From positions 1 through 14,796 of the forward strand of contig JAQGJI010000099.1 in NCBI GenBank assembly GCA_028290685.1: a DNA stretch of 14,796 nucleotides, read 5' to 3'. This stretch comes from Devosia sp. Lineage in GTDB: Bacteria > Pseudomonadota > Alphaproteobacteria > Rhizobiales > Devosiaceae. A program made the position numbers and the translations under genes. This document shows positions 1 through 6,974 of the stretch, piece by piece. Under the pieces are notes generated by a model. That model did not search any database, was not told where the DNA came from, and worked only from the letters and a program-made list of their open reading frames with translations. Each line of letters begins with the position of its first letter. The first letter of the stretch is position 1.

Positions 1-7
1 ACTCGAT

Positions 8-96
8 GTCATCCCGGCCTTGAGCCGGGATCCATCCTGAGGTTTGGCAATCACCAAACCATCTCAGGATGGGCCCCGGGTCGGGCCCGGGGTGAC
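8..96. repeat. Large palindromic intergenic repeat after the last gene
   Basis: The element lies just beyond the DUF917 stop codon. It has three nested hairpins. A central stem pairs 32-40 with 64-72 and 41-47 with 54-60, leaving a small loop and a 3-base bulge. Each side carries its own GC hairpin (CCCGG at 13-17 with CCGGG at 25-29, and another at about 73-91). The outer ends, GTCATCCCGG at 8-17 and CCGGGGTGAC at 87-96, are inverted with one mismatch. There is no T-run, so it is not a classic intrinsic terminator, though it could fold in the mRNA and protect the 3' end. It resembles the dispersed palindromic repeats common between genes in Hyphomicrobiales. The family assignment is from memory. 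Confidence 0.75.
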
Positions 97-108
97 ACAG
101 TGCGGAGG

Positions 109-1212
109 CTAGATGCGTGACGTTCCGTCCAGCGCGTATCGCGCCAGCTCGATCCCCATGCGCTCTTCCACAAACGGATATACCGCCGGGTCCAGCACGC
201 TCGAACTCAACGGAATTCCGGTCTTTGGCACATGAAGGACGAACACATACATGCCGCGTCCCAACTGCCCCACCGACAGCGCCTGCCCGGCTGCATCGAG
301 CGTCGTGATCACGTCGGGGAACGTCGCCAGCCGCGTGCCAGCCGCATCCTCCACGGCCATGTACTCGTTCATCACATGCAGCACCGTTGCACGGTCGCCC
401 TCGCCGATCCTGATCCGGCCGATGTCGAAGGCTTCCTTGGTATAGCTCACATCCACGGCCGTGATGTACCCCTTGGTCAGGATCACTCCCCCTGTTGTTT
501 CGACAATGGCATCGATCACCTTGCCCGGCCCCTTGCCCTCGGCCGCAATCATCGCCTCGCCGAGCTTGAGCGCCAGCGAAATTCCGCCCAGCGCCGCATG
601 TTTTTGCACATAGCTGGCGCGCAGGGGATTGCGGCACGAGGCGATAAAGCCACCCGACATGTCTGCTGCCGTGCGCAGGATCGGCGACACCTTGGCCGTT
701 GCCCCGCGGGTGACCAGTTCGATGTAGCGGTTCTCGCTGCGGTTGCCGCCCACGGCCGTCTGGATCACCTGCTCGGGCGATCCGGCCATGCCGATGGAGC
801 CCATGTCCCCGGTCGGATGCGCCCGAATGTCCCCCACTGCATCGACCACCTTGGTGCCCAGTATCGCTGATGGCAACCACCCGTTCAGCGTCGAGGACTT
901 TCCGTTCTGGCCCACCATCAGGCCGCTGAGTTTCTCGCCCAGCGCCTCCTGCAGCAGTTGCACGGCCTTGACGTAGTCCACGCCCTGCATTTCCCACGGC
1001 GTGCTCGAAGCGGGAGCGCCGATCGCCGCAGCCGTCGCCACCCAGTCATCGGGGTGCAATTCCTCGATGCTGACCAGTTCGGGCTTGCCGATGCTCACAG
1101 CGGCGTGCCCCAGCATGCGCCCATGATCGGCCCAGCCGCCCCCACCTGCGGCATAAACGGAGCCACCACGAACGGCGGCTTCAACGTCCTTTTCAGTCAG
1201 GATGCGCCCCAT
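109..1212 (-). CDS. DUF917 family protein, probable (S-methyl)thiohydantoin desulfurase-like
   Basis: The 367-residue protein has the DUF917 hallmarks: a Gly-rich N-terminal stretch GGGGWADHG at residues 23-31 and a two-domain layout of family-typical length. There is no signal peptide or membrane segment, so it should be cytoplasmic. As I recall, the family's Pfam domains are named S-methyl thiohydantoin desulfurase, and members occur beside hydantoin-utilisation genes. Here it is the last gene of the run. Its ATG overlaps the stop codon of the M20 carbamoylase by one base (TGATG), indicating translational coupling. With a hydantoinase-like and a carbamoylase-like enzyme next door, the likely job is removing sulfur from a 2-thiohydantoin to give a hydantoin. 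If the cluster degrades ergothioneine, this would be the step from thiohydantoin propionate to hydantoin-5-propionate. The family call is firm; the reaction is inferred. A hydantoinase/oxoprolinase-type role is the alternative. Confidence 0.85.
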   Translation of the reverse strand: MGRILTEKDVEAAVRGGSVYAAGGGGWADHGRMLGHAAVSIGKPELVSIEELHPDDWVATAAAIGAPASSTPWEMQGVDYVKAVQLLQEALGEKLSGLMVGQNGKSSTLNGWLPSAILGTKVVDAVGDIRAHPTGDMGSIGMAGSPEQVIQTAVGGNRSENRYIELVTRGATAKVSPILRTAADMSGGFIASCRNPLRASYVQKHAALGGISLALKLGEAMIAAEGKGPGKVIDAIVETTGGVILTKGYITAVDVSYTKEAFDIGRIRIGEGDRATVLHVMNEYMAVEDAAGTRLATFPDVITTLDAAGQALSVGQLGRGMYVFVLHVPKTGIPLSSSVLDPAVYPFVEERMGIELARYALDGTSRI

Positions 1213-2465
1213 CAGATGTTCTCCTGCAGTTTGATATCGAGCGCCTTGACTGCATCGAGCAGCACGGCGGCGCCCAGCGCAATGTCGTGGGTCGTTGCAT
1301 ATTCATCGGGCGTGTGGCTGCGCCCGTCCTTGCACGGCACGAAGATCATCGCCGCCTTGGTGATCCGGGCCATCCAGGCGGTGTCATGCCCCGCACCCGA
1401 GGCCATGCGCCGGTGCCGGGCGCCCGCCGCTTCACAAGCTCCATCCAGTGCGCCCAGCAAATCCGCATCCAGCGGCGTCGGGGGATTGTCCGAGACGATA
1501 CGGGGCTCGGAGATGCTCACCCCGGTCTTTTCGCCGATGGCGGCAACACCCTTGCCCAGTTCATCGATGAAGCGCTCCATGTCCTGGCGCAGTTCGGCGC
1601 GCGCATCGATCAGCATGCGAACCCGCGCCGGCACGACATTGGCGGCATTGGGCAACATCTCGAATTCGCCCACTGTCGCTGCGAAATGTTCATCGCCGCT
1701 GGCCAGCGCCTTGGCCAATTCTTCCACCCCGAGCGCGATCCATGCCGCCGTGGTCAGGGCATCCTTGCGCAAGCCCATCGGCGTGGTTCCGGCATGGTCG
1801 GCCCTCCCCTCAACCAGGATTTCGATCCGGGTGATTCCGGCAATCGCCGTTACCACGCCCACATCGAGCTTGTGGTCCTGCAGCACTGGTCCCTGCTCGA
1901 TATGGAGCTCAAGAAAGGCGAGGATATCATCTCGGCGCCCCTCGCATCGGGGATCGCCGCCGACGCCCAGAATGGCCTGCTCCAGCGTCAGCCCATCGCT
2001 TGCGCGGGTCAGCCATTCGGCCGGCCGTGTCCCGCTCATGCCGCGGCTGCCGATGCACGAAACCCCAAAGATCGAAACTTCTTCGGCCACGAAATCGACC
2101 AGTTCGAGCGTGTGATCGAGCCTTATTTCTTGCTCCCGCAGGGCCCGGACCACTTCAAGAGCCGCGACCACGCCCGCTATGCCGTCGAACCGTCCCCCAT
2201 CGGGAACCGTATCGGAATGGCTGCCCAGCATGATCGTGCCCAGTTCCGGGCGCTGGCCGGTGATTGTGCCAATCAGATTGCCGGCTGCATCGATGCGGGT
2301 CTGCGCCCCTGCCTGCTGCATCGCCTGGGCCAGCCACCTTCTGCCCGCAAGGAACGTGGGCGTGAAAGCCCGACGCGTGTAGGGCCGGTCCGGCTCGGTG
2401 ATTGCGGCCAGGGCATCGATGTCGTCCCCGATGCGCTCGGGGCGGATGGGTGAGTTGTGGATCAT
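1212..2465 (-). CDS. M20-family Zn-dependent hydrolase (N-carbamoyl-L-amino acid hydrolase / allantoate amidohydrolase type)
   Basis: The 417-residue cytosolic enzyme has the complete metal site of the amidase/hydantoinase-carbamoylase branch of M20: H83 in GSHSDTVPDGG, D94 in RFDG, the E128-E129 pair in VAEEVSIFG, H188 in ELHIEQGP and H384 in GRSHTPDE. The dimerisation-domain motif RADHAGTTPM lies at 221-230 and SGAGHDTAW at 356-364. The family releases ammonia and CO2 from N-carbamoyl amino acids, or from allantoate and ureidoglycine-type substrates. The upstream gene is a hydantoinase-like amidohydrolase and the downstream gene is a DUF917 protein, so the natural reading is that it cleaves the carbamoyl acid made by its neighbour. 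In the ergothioneine scheme this is N-carbamoyl-L-glutamate to L-glutamate. Start: the ATG has only a weak GGGG upstream as ribosome site. Allantoate amidohydrolase is the main alternative, but no ureidoglycolate or urate genes are nearby. Confidence 0.9.
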   Translation of the reverse strand: MIHNSPIRPERIGDDIDALAAITEPDRPYTRRAFTPTFLAGRRWLAQAMQQAGAQTRIDAAGNLIGTITGQRPELGTIMLGSHSDTVPDGGRFDGIAGVVAALEVVRALREQEIRLDHTLELVDFVAEEVSIFGVSCIGSRGMSGTRPAEWLTRASDGLTLEQAILGVGGDPRCEGRRDDILAFLELHIEQGPVLQDHKLDVGVVTAIAGITRIEILVEGRADHAGTTPMGLRKDALTTAAWIALGVEELAKALASGDEHFAATVGEFEMLPNAANVVPARVRMLIDARAELRQDMERFIDELGKGVAAIGEKTGVSISEPRIVSDNPPTPLDADLLGALDGACEAAGARHRRMASGAGHDTAWMARITKAAMIFVPCKDGRSHTPDEYATTHDIALGAAVLLDAVKALDIKLQENI

Positions 2466-2470
2466 GGAGA

Positions 2471-2522
2471 GACCCCATTAGCCCTGCTCCGCCCCCTCCC
2501 AGGGGGAAGCCAGATGGGGGTC
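2471..2522. repeat. Nested palindrome between amidohydrolase and M20 gene
   Basis: The 64-base spacer holds an outer inverted pair, GACCCCAT at 2471-2478 with ATGGGGGTC at 2514-2522. Inside it is a GC hairpin of CCCCC (2492-2496) with GGGGG (2502-2506). It follows the stop codon of the amidohydrolase gene and precedes the M20 start by only a few bases. It resembles the dispersed palindromic repeats of Hyphomicrobiales but differs from the other elements in this window. It may stabilise the upstream message or limit M20 translation. Confidence 0.55.
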
Positions 2523-2529
2523 CTGCCGC

Positions 2530-3885
2530 TCATGATGGCACCTGCGGCCGGACAAACCGCCCGGTCCCCGGCTCGGCGACCTTGCTGCCGTCGAAAACCT
2601 GCTGTCCCCGCAAATAGGTCAGCCCGACGGTCCAGGGCAGCTCGATGCCGTTATAGGGCGACCAGCCCACCACATTGTGCCCGCTGGCGGCTGCATCATA
2701 CCGCCGCGGACGCGCAAACAGCACGCAGATGTCCGCGTCCCTGCCCACTTCCAGCGCGCCCTTGTCGGGCAGCCGGAAGTGACGCGCCGGGTTTTCCGCC
2801 ATCAGCCTGGCCGCCCAGGTCAGTGGAATATCGCGCTTGAGCGCTCCCATGACAAACAGCGGCACCATGACTTCAAGCCCCGGCACGCCCGATGCGTTGG
2901 CCAGCATGTCGGGGTTGTCCTTGCGGTTTTCCGACCAGCTCACATGATCGGTCGAGACCATCGTCACATTGCCCCGGCGCACATGCTCCCAGAGCTTTTC
3001 GACCTCCGCGCGCGGGCGGATCGGGGGGTTGATCTTGGCCTTGCCGCCCAGTCGGCGGACGTCGTTCTCCTCGTCCAGGGTGAGGTAGTGAATGCAGCAC
3101 TCGATGGTGGCGGCAAAGCCCTGGTCCCGATAGGAGCGCGCAATGTCATAGCCTCGCCCCAGCGAGCAGTGCACCACATGGGCCGGGCACCCGGTTGCAG
3201 CGCCGGTCTCATAGATCTGCAGGCTCGCCAGCAGTTCGGTGAGTGGCGGGCGGCTCAGGCCATGGGCGCGGTAATCGGTAATGCCGAGCGCCTTGACCCG
3301 GGCCATTGCGGCGCGAACGGCTTCATCGTCCTCGTTGTGCACCCCGGCCGCGAGCCCCGTCGGCGCAATGGCGGCGAAGCACTCTTCCAGCAGTGCCGGT
3401 GGAATGCGCGGGAACCGCACCGGATCGGTGCCAAAGGTGGAAAACTTGAAAGCGGCAACGCCCGCCTCCACCTGCTCAAGGATACGCCTCGCCCCCTCCT
3501 CGGGCTTGATCGTGCCATAAAGGGCAAAATCCACGCGCGCCTGCGGGGTGGCATGAGCAATCTTGCGCTGCACCGCCGCCGCCGAACACACCAGATTGCC
3601 CTCGTCATAGGGCATGTCGACAATCGTGGTCACCCCGCCCGCCGCTGCCGAGCGCGTCGACCAGATGAAATCCTCCTGGTCCTTCTGGCTCAGCGAATGG
3701 GTCTGGGCGTCGATCGCCCCAGGCAGGACCAGCGCTTCGCCCAGGTCATGGCGCTCCCGGCCCGCAGGTGCGACACCCTTCCCGAGCGCGGCGACTTTGC
3801 CATCACGCACGGCGACATAGCCGTTCTGGATGACGGCATCGGCAAGCACGATTGTCCCGGACAGGACCAGATCGAAGTCAGACAT
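2530..3885 (-). CDS. Cyclic amidohydrolase (hydantoinase / dihydroorotase / allantoinase family)
   Basis: The protein has 451 residues from the chosen ATG, which has AAGAG nine bases upstream. A GTG seven codons earlier would give 458. Numbering from that GTG, the metal-dependent amidohydrolase barrel shows the bridging carbamylated Lys K154 (AAFKFSTFG), H190 (GVHNED), H246 (VVHCS) and D320 (VSTDHVSW). The last sheet contains GRDADICVL. The usual strand-1 HxH pair is Q68-T-H70 (PGAIDAQTHS), so one metal ligand is replaced by Gln. A similar DxQxH occurs, as I recall, in some dihydroorotases. The family opens cyclic amides such as hydantoins, dihydropyrimidines and allantoin in the cytoplasm. 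The M20 carbamoylase downstream suggests a hydantoin is opened to an N-carbamoyl amino acid, and hydantoin-5-propionate is the candidate in the ergothioneine scheme. It follows the permease gene by 27 bases. Allantoinase is possible but less supported. Confidence 0.88.
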   Translation of the reverse strand: MSDFDLVLSGTIVLADAVIQNGYVAVRDGKVAALGKGVAPAGRERHDLGEALVLPGAIDAQTHSLSQKDQEDFIWSTRSAAAGGVTTIVDMPYDEGNLVCSAAAVQRKIAHATPQARVDFALYGTIKPEEGARRILEQVEAGVAAFKFSTFGTDPVRFPRIPPALLEECFAAIAPTGLAAGVHNEDDEAVRAAMARVKALGITDYRAHGLSRPPLTELLASLQIYETGAATGCPAHVVHCSLGRGYDIARSYRDQGFAATIECCIHYLTLDEENDVRRLGGKAKINPPIRPRAEVEKLWEHVRRGNVTMVSTDHVSWSENRKDNPDMLANASGVPGLEVMVPLFVMGALKRDIPLTWAARLMAENPARHFRLPDKGALEVGRDADICVLFARPRRYDAAASGHNVVGWSPYNGIELPWTVGLTYLRGQQVFDGSKVAEPGTGRFVRPQVPS

Positions 3886-3904
3886 TGCACAGCACTCTTG
3901 AACC

Positions 3905-3921
3905 ACTCGATGTCATACCGG
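3905..3921. repeat. Relic of the 5' end of the window-start repeat
   Basis: ACTCGATGTCATACCGG here matches bases 1-17 (ACTCGATGTCATCCCGG) at 16 of 17 positions. The match includes the TGA stop (3913-3915 on the minus strand) of the OpuC-like permease, so a repeat fragment may have supplied that gene's stop codon and short 3' spacer. It is short, and chance similarity is not excluded. Confidence 0.4.
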
Positions 3922-4665
3922 CGCCCGCCTCAACTGCCCCGTCCGCGCCATCAACACGCGCTCCAGCGCCGACAGCCCATCATAGATCAGCACGGCCAGT
4001 ACGCCCACCACCAGCCCCCCTTGCAGCACGAAGGCGGTGTTGCTCGACAGCAGCCCGGCGATGATCACTTCCCCCAGGGTACGCGCCGCCACCGTGGACC
4101 CGATCGTGGCGGTGGCGAGCGAAATGACCGTTGATAGCCGCACCCCCGCCAGGATCACCGGCAGCGCCAGGGGCAGCTCCACCTTCACCAGCCGCTGCCA
4201 GCCCGTCATGCCAACGCCCCTGGCGGCGTCCGTTACCGATGGCGGCAGGTTCGTCAGCCCGGTCAGCGTATTCTCGAAGATCGGCAGCAGGCCATAGAGA
4301 AACAGCGCCACCAGCGTTGGGGCCGTGCCAAACCCCAGCACCGGAACCGCCAGCGCCAGCACCGCAACAGGTGGAAACGTCTGCCCCACATTGGCCAGCG
4401 AACGCGACACCGGCAGAAACTCGGCGCCGAACGGCCGGGTGACAATGATCGCCAGCCCAACTGCGATGATCGTTGCCGCCAGGGTCGCGGCAACAACAAT
4501 CACCAGATGGTTGAACGTGATATCGAGCAGATTGCCCTGATTGTAGATGGGTGGCTGCCCGTTCTTTGCGAACAGCCCAAAGAACCCGCTGAACAGATCG
4601 GGCCTGGCCAGAAACAGCACCAGCACCGCAAAAACGATCAACCGGAGCAGATTGCCGATGGTCAT
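3913..4665 (-). CDS. Quaternary-amine (OpuC/YehW-like) ABC transporter permease
   Basis: This 250-residue inner-membrane protein has an N-terminal membrane helix (about 7-20), a short periplasmic loop, then five or so helices forming the binding-protein-dependent permease domain. The EAA loop contacting the ATPase is recognisable at about 146-171 (DAARGVGMTGWQR, then PLALPV). PIYNQGNLLD and GQTFPPVAVLAL are typical of the glycine betaine/osmoprotectant YehW/OpuCB branch. Its ATG overlaps the stop of the ATPase gene by four bases (ATGA). It is the second permease of a binding protein-permease-ATPase-permease set. The family imports betaines, choline and related quaternary amines, and some members transport ergothioneine. 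The stop codon lies in a short repeat-like stretch. The family is firm; the cargo is inferred from the neighbours. Confidence 0.9.
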   Translation of the reverse strand: MTIGNLLRLIVFAVLVLFLARPDLFSGFFGLFAKNGQPPIYNQGNLLDITFNHLVIVVAATLAATIIAVGLAIIVTRPFGAEFLPVSRSLANVGQTFPPVAVLALAVPVLGFGTAPTLVALFLYGLLPIFENTLTGLTNLPPSVTDAARGVGMTGWQRLVKVELPLALPVILAGVRLSTVISLATATIGSTVAARTLGEVIIAGLLSSNTAFVLQGGLVVGVLAVLIYDGLSALERVLMARTGQLRRAPV

Positions 4666-5597
4666 TGCGGCCTCGCGGCCAGCCGCGACAAACCCTCAAG
4701 CGTCACCTGCCCCACGATCCGTCCGTCCAGGCGCACGGGCAAGGCCGGCCGGCCGGACCACAACAGTTCGCCATAGGCATCGCGCAACGAGGCACTGGCA
4801 TCGATCGGTTCACCCGCGGCTTCTCCGGGCTCGACATGGTCCGCCACCCGCGACAGCGACAGCATGCGGAACGGCCGTTCGCTGGTGCCGATCAATTCGG
4901 CCACGAAGGGGGTCGCCGGATTGGCGATGATCTGGGCGGGCGTTGCGCATTGCAAGAGCCTGCCCTTGTCCATCACCGCTATGGTGGTGCCCAGATGGAT
5001 GGCCTCTTCCATGTCGTGGGTGACCAGCACGATGGTGGTGCCGAAGCGGCGCTGGATGGCCAGCAAGTCCTGCTGGGCCTTGGCGCGGATCACCGGATCG
5101 AGTGCGCCATAAGGCTCGTCCATGAGCAGGATATTGGGCTTGGCCGCCAGGGCCCGCGCCACGCCCACCCTCTGCTGCTGGCCCCCGGATAGCTCATGGG
5201 GCATGCGGTTGCGGAACTGAGCCGGATCCAGCTGGAACAGGCTGAGCAGTTCATCGACACGGGCGGCAGTCTGGTCCTTGTCCCAGCCGAGCAGCTTGGG
5301 CACCGTCGCGATATTCTGGCCCACCGTGCGGTGCGGGAACAAGCCATGCCCCTGGATGGCGTAGCCAATCCGGCGCCGGAGCTGGAATGCGGGGATACCG
5401 GCGATATCTTGCCCATCGATGCGAATCCGGCCGGAGCTGGGCTCGACCAGCTTGTTGATCATGCGCATCAGCGTGGTCTTGCCCGAACCGGACGTTCCCA
5501 CGATGACGCAGATGGTGCAGGGCTCGATCCTGAGCGTCACCCCGTCGACCACGGCAACGCCGTCGTAGCGCTTGGTGATGTTGTCGATTTCGATCAT
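4662..5597 (-). CDS. Quaternary-amine (OpuCA/OsmV-like) ABC transporter ATP-binding protein
   Basis: The 311-residue cytoplasmic ATPase has Walker A GTSGSGKTT (34-42), Q-loop Q82 in IQGHGLFPH, signature LSGGQQQR (136-143), Walker B ILLMDEP (156-162) and H-loop H194 in THDMEEA. The GHGLFPH motif and the ATPTQ-like NPATPFVAELIG tail (226-237) are characteristic of the glycine betaine/L-proline importer branch. Beyond about residue 245 there is room for only one short, CBS-like segment (ending RIVGQVTLEGLSRL), whereas OpuA/OpuCA ATPases often carry two CBS domains. Ionic-strength sensing of the classic kind may therefore be absent. The gene overlaps both flanking permeases by four bases (ATGA), so the three products should be made in step. 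It powers import together with the upstream binding protein. Confidence 0.92.
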   Translation of the reverse strand: MIEIDNITKRYDGVAVVDGVTLRIEPCTICVIVGTSGSGKTTLMRMINKLVEPSSGRIRIDGQDIAGIPAFQLRRRIGYAIQGHGLFPHRTVGQNIATVPKLLGWDKDQTAARVDELLSLFQLDPAQFRNRMPHELSGGQQQRVGVARALAAKPNILLMDEPYGALDPVIRAKAQQDLLAIQRRFGTTIVLVTHDMEEAIHLGTTIAVMDKGRLLQCATPAQIIANPATPFVAELIGTSERPFRMLSLSRVADHVEPGEAAGEPIDASASLRDAYGELLWSGRPALPVRLDGRIVGQVTLEGLSRLAARPQ

Positions 5598-6517
5598 GGG
5601 CGGCGCCCTCCGCGCGATGTCATTTCGACCAGCGCGTCGAGCACCACCGCAGCGGCAAAGGCCAGCACCACGGTTGGCACCGCGCCTAAAAGCACCAGAT
5701 CCATGGCCGTCTGCCCAATTCCCTGGAACACGAAAACGCCAAAGCCGCCGCCACCGATCAGCGCCGCGATCGTTGCCAGCCCGATGTTCTGCACCAGCAC
5801 GATGCGAATGCCGGTCAGAATGACGGGAAAGGCCAGCGGCAGTTCAACAACAAGCAAGCGCTGCCGGCCCGTCATGCCCATGCCCCTGGCCGCATCGACG
5901 GCTGCCGGCGAAACGCTGAGCAGGCCCACAACCGTGTTGGAAACGATCGGCAGCAGCGAATAGGCAAACAGCGCCACCATGGCCGGGGCTGCCCCGATGC
6001 CTGAAATGCCGAGGGCCGAAGCGCCCGGAAGGTTGGCCGCCACCCAGGCCAGCGGCGCGATCAACAAGCCGAACAGCGCGATGGAGGGAATGGTCTGCAC
6101 GATGTTGAGCACATTGAGCACGGCGGCTCGCACCGGCTTGATCTTGTAGCAGACAAGGCCCAGCGGCACGCCGGCGATGGTGGCGGCTGCAACAGACCCA
6201 AAGGCGAGCACGAGATGATTGCGCGCTTCGGCCCAGAACGCCCGCTCCCGGGTGCCGTATTCCTTGAGCGTCGATAAATCGTTCCAGCTCCCGCTCCACA
6301 GCAGGAGCGCAACGGCGCCGGCAATGGCCATCAGGATGCCGATACGCGCCCATGGGGGCAGCCGCAGGCGGGTCAAGGCGTCGGTCACCAGCAAGGCAAA
6401 GGCAAACACCAGCAGCCAGAACCCGGCCCCGGGGGAAACCCGGGCGAAGCTATCGCCCGGGGGGGTCAGACCGGAGGCTGAGCGGCCGATCAGCACAAAC
6501 AGGGCGGCAAGCACCAC
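5594..6517 (-). CDS. Quaternary-amine (YehY-like) ABC transporter permease, C-terminal part after an in-frame TAG
   Basis: The 307-residue reading from a GTG contains several membrane helices and the whole binding-protein-dependent permease domain. The EAA loop is at about 207-232 (VDAARGMGMTGRQR, then PLAFPVI). It stays in the same frame as the 84-codon fragment upstream, separated from it only by a TAG at 6533-6535. Read through, the gene would span 5594-6787 and encode 397 residues, the usual size of YehY-like permeases (about 385). The GTG falls inside what should be a membrane helix and lacks a good ribosome site, so reinitiation is a guess. The core permease domain is untouched and could work if translated, as smaller OpuCB proteins lack the N-terminal helices. 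It is the first permease of the importer. A sequencing error or genuine nonsense mutation is the likeliest cause. It ends in an ATGA overlap with the ATPase gene. Confidence 0.8.
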   Translation of the reverse strand: MVLAALFVLIGRSASGLTPPGDSFARVSPGAGFWLLVFAFALLVTDALTRLRLPPWARIGILMAIAGAVALLLWSGSWNDLSTLKEYGTRERAFWAEARNHLVLAFGSVAAATIAGVPLGLVCYKIKPVRAAVLNVLNIVQTIPSIALFGLLIAPLAWVAANLPGASALGISGIGAAPAMVALFAYSLLPIVSNTVVGLLSVSPAAVDAARGMGMTGRQRLLVVELPLAFPVILTGIRIVLVQNIGLATIAALIGGGGFGVFVFQGIGQTAMDLVLLGAVPTVVLAFAAAVVLDALVEMTSRGGRRP

Positions 6518-6532
6518 AACCCCGGCCGCCAG

Positions 6533-6787
6533 CTAGGCCAGGGCAGGCAGCTTGAGCAGCGCCACGATGGTTCCGGCCAGGAGCAGCCCGACCAACAATC
6601 CCGAGGAAAAGCCGGGCAGCGCGTCAAGCAGCGCGCGCGGCTCGCCAGGCACAATGCGGTTGGCCCGAAACAAGGCAAAGGGAAGCACGGCGCCGCCAAC
6701 AGCGACCAGCGCGATCAGCACACCGAGTTTGTCGAGCGCCAGCCAGGCCGGGCGTGTGGTGGATGGCTCTGTTTCGGCAATGCTCAT
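6533..6787 (-). pseudogene. N-terminal fragment of the YehY-like permease, ended by TAG
   Basis: The 84-residue fragment starts at an ATG with GGGAG five bases upstream; an in-frame TTG four codons earlier is less likely. It has a short polar N-terminus, a first hydrophobic helix (LGVLIALVAVGGAVLPFAL) and a second one (SSGLLVGLLLAGTIVALL), then stops at TAG. The codons straight after the TAG continue in frame with another hydrophobic stretch (LAAGVVVLAALFVLIG) that leads into the permease domain. This is the amino-terminal extension expected of YehY-type permeases, so the fragment is best read as the first part of one gene of 397 codons spanning 5594-6787. The lost residue may have been Trp or Gln (TGG or CAG to TAG). 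A separate small membrane protein is possible but unsupported. Confidence 0.75.
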
Positions 6788-6851
6788 GCTGGCTCCCAAT
6801 GGCCATCAAGTGCGGAGCACCAGAGGCGACCATAACGCACGCAAGTTCAAC

Positions 6852-6930
6852 CGTCATTGCCCGGCTTGTCGGGGCAATCCATCGCCGTTCACGCGCGCAA
6901 GGAGTGGATCACCCGGACAAGCCGGGTGAC
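6852..6930. repeat. Bipartite REP-like palindromic repeat, copy A
   Basis: It begins CGTCATTGCCCGGCTTGT and ends with the hairpin CACCCGGACAAGCCGGGTG at 6910-6928 (stem extended to 8 pairs, loop ACAAG). The two ends are inverted copies of each other. The copy at 13095-13174 shares the first 18 bases exactly and 22 of 23 in the right arm. It lies in the 187-base gap between the quaternary-amine binding-protein gene and the first permease gene. No T-run follows, so mRNA stabilisation of the binding-protein transcript fits better than termination. Confidence 0.85.
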
Positions 6931-6974
6931 CCAGTTGCGCAAAGGATGCGGTGCTGCAGCCAGGGCGTGCTGCC

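Noticed and set aside
1287..4134. Long plus-strand open frames (388 and 485 codons) opposite the M20 and amidohydrolase genes
   Set aside because: High-GC antisense shadows: composition rich in Arg, Pro, His and Gly, no recognisable domains, and the minus-strand frames carry complete active-site motifs.
6533..6535. TAG as a pyrrolysine or programmed read-through codon
   Set aside because: No methylamine methyltransferase context or read-through signal, and the break is in a membrane segment; nonsense mutation or sequencing error is simpler.
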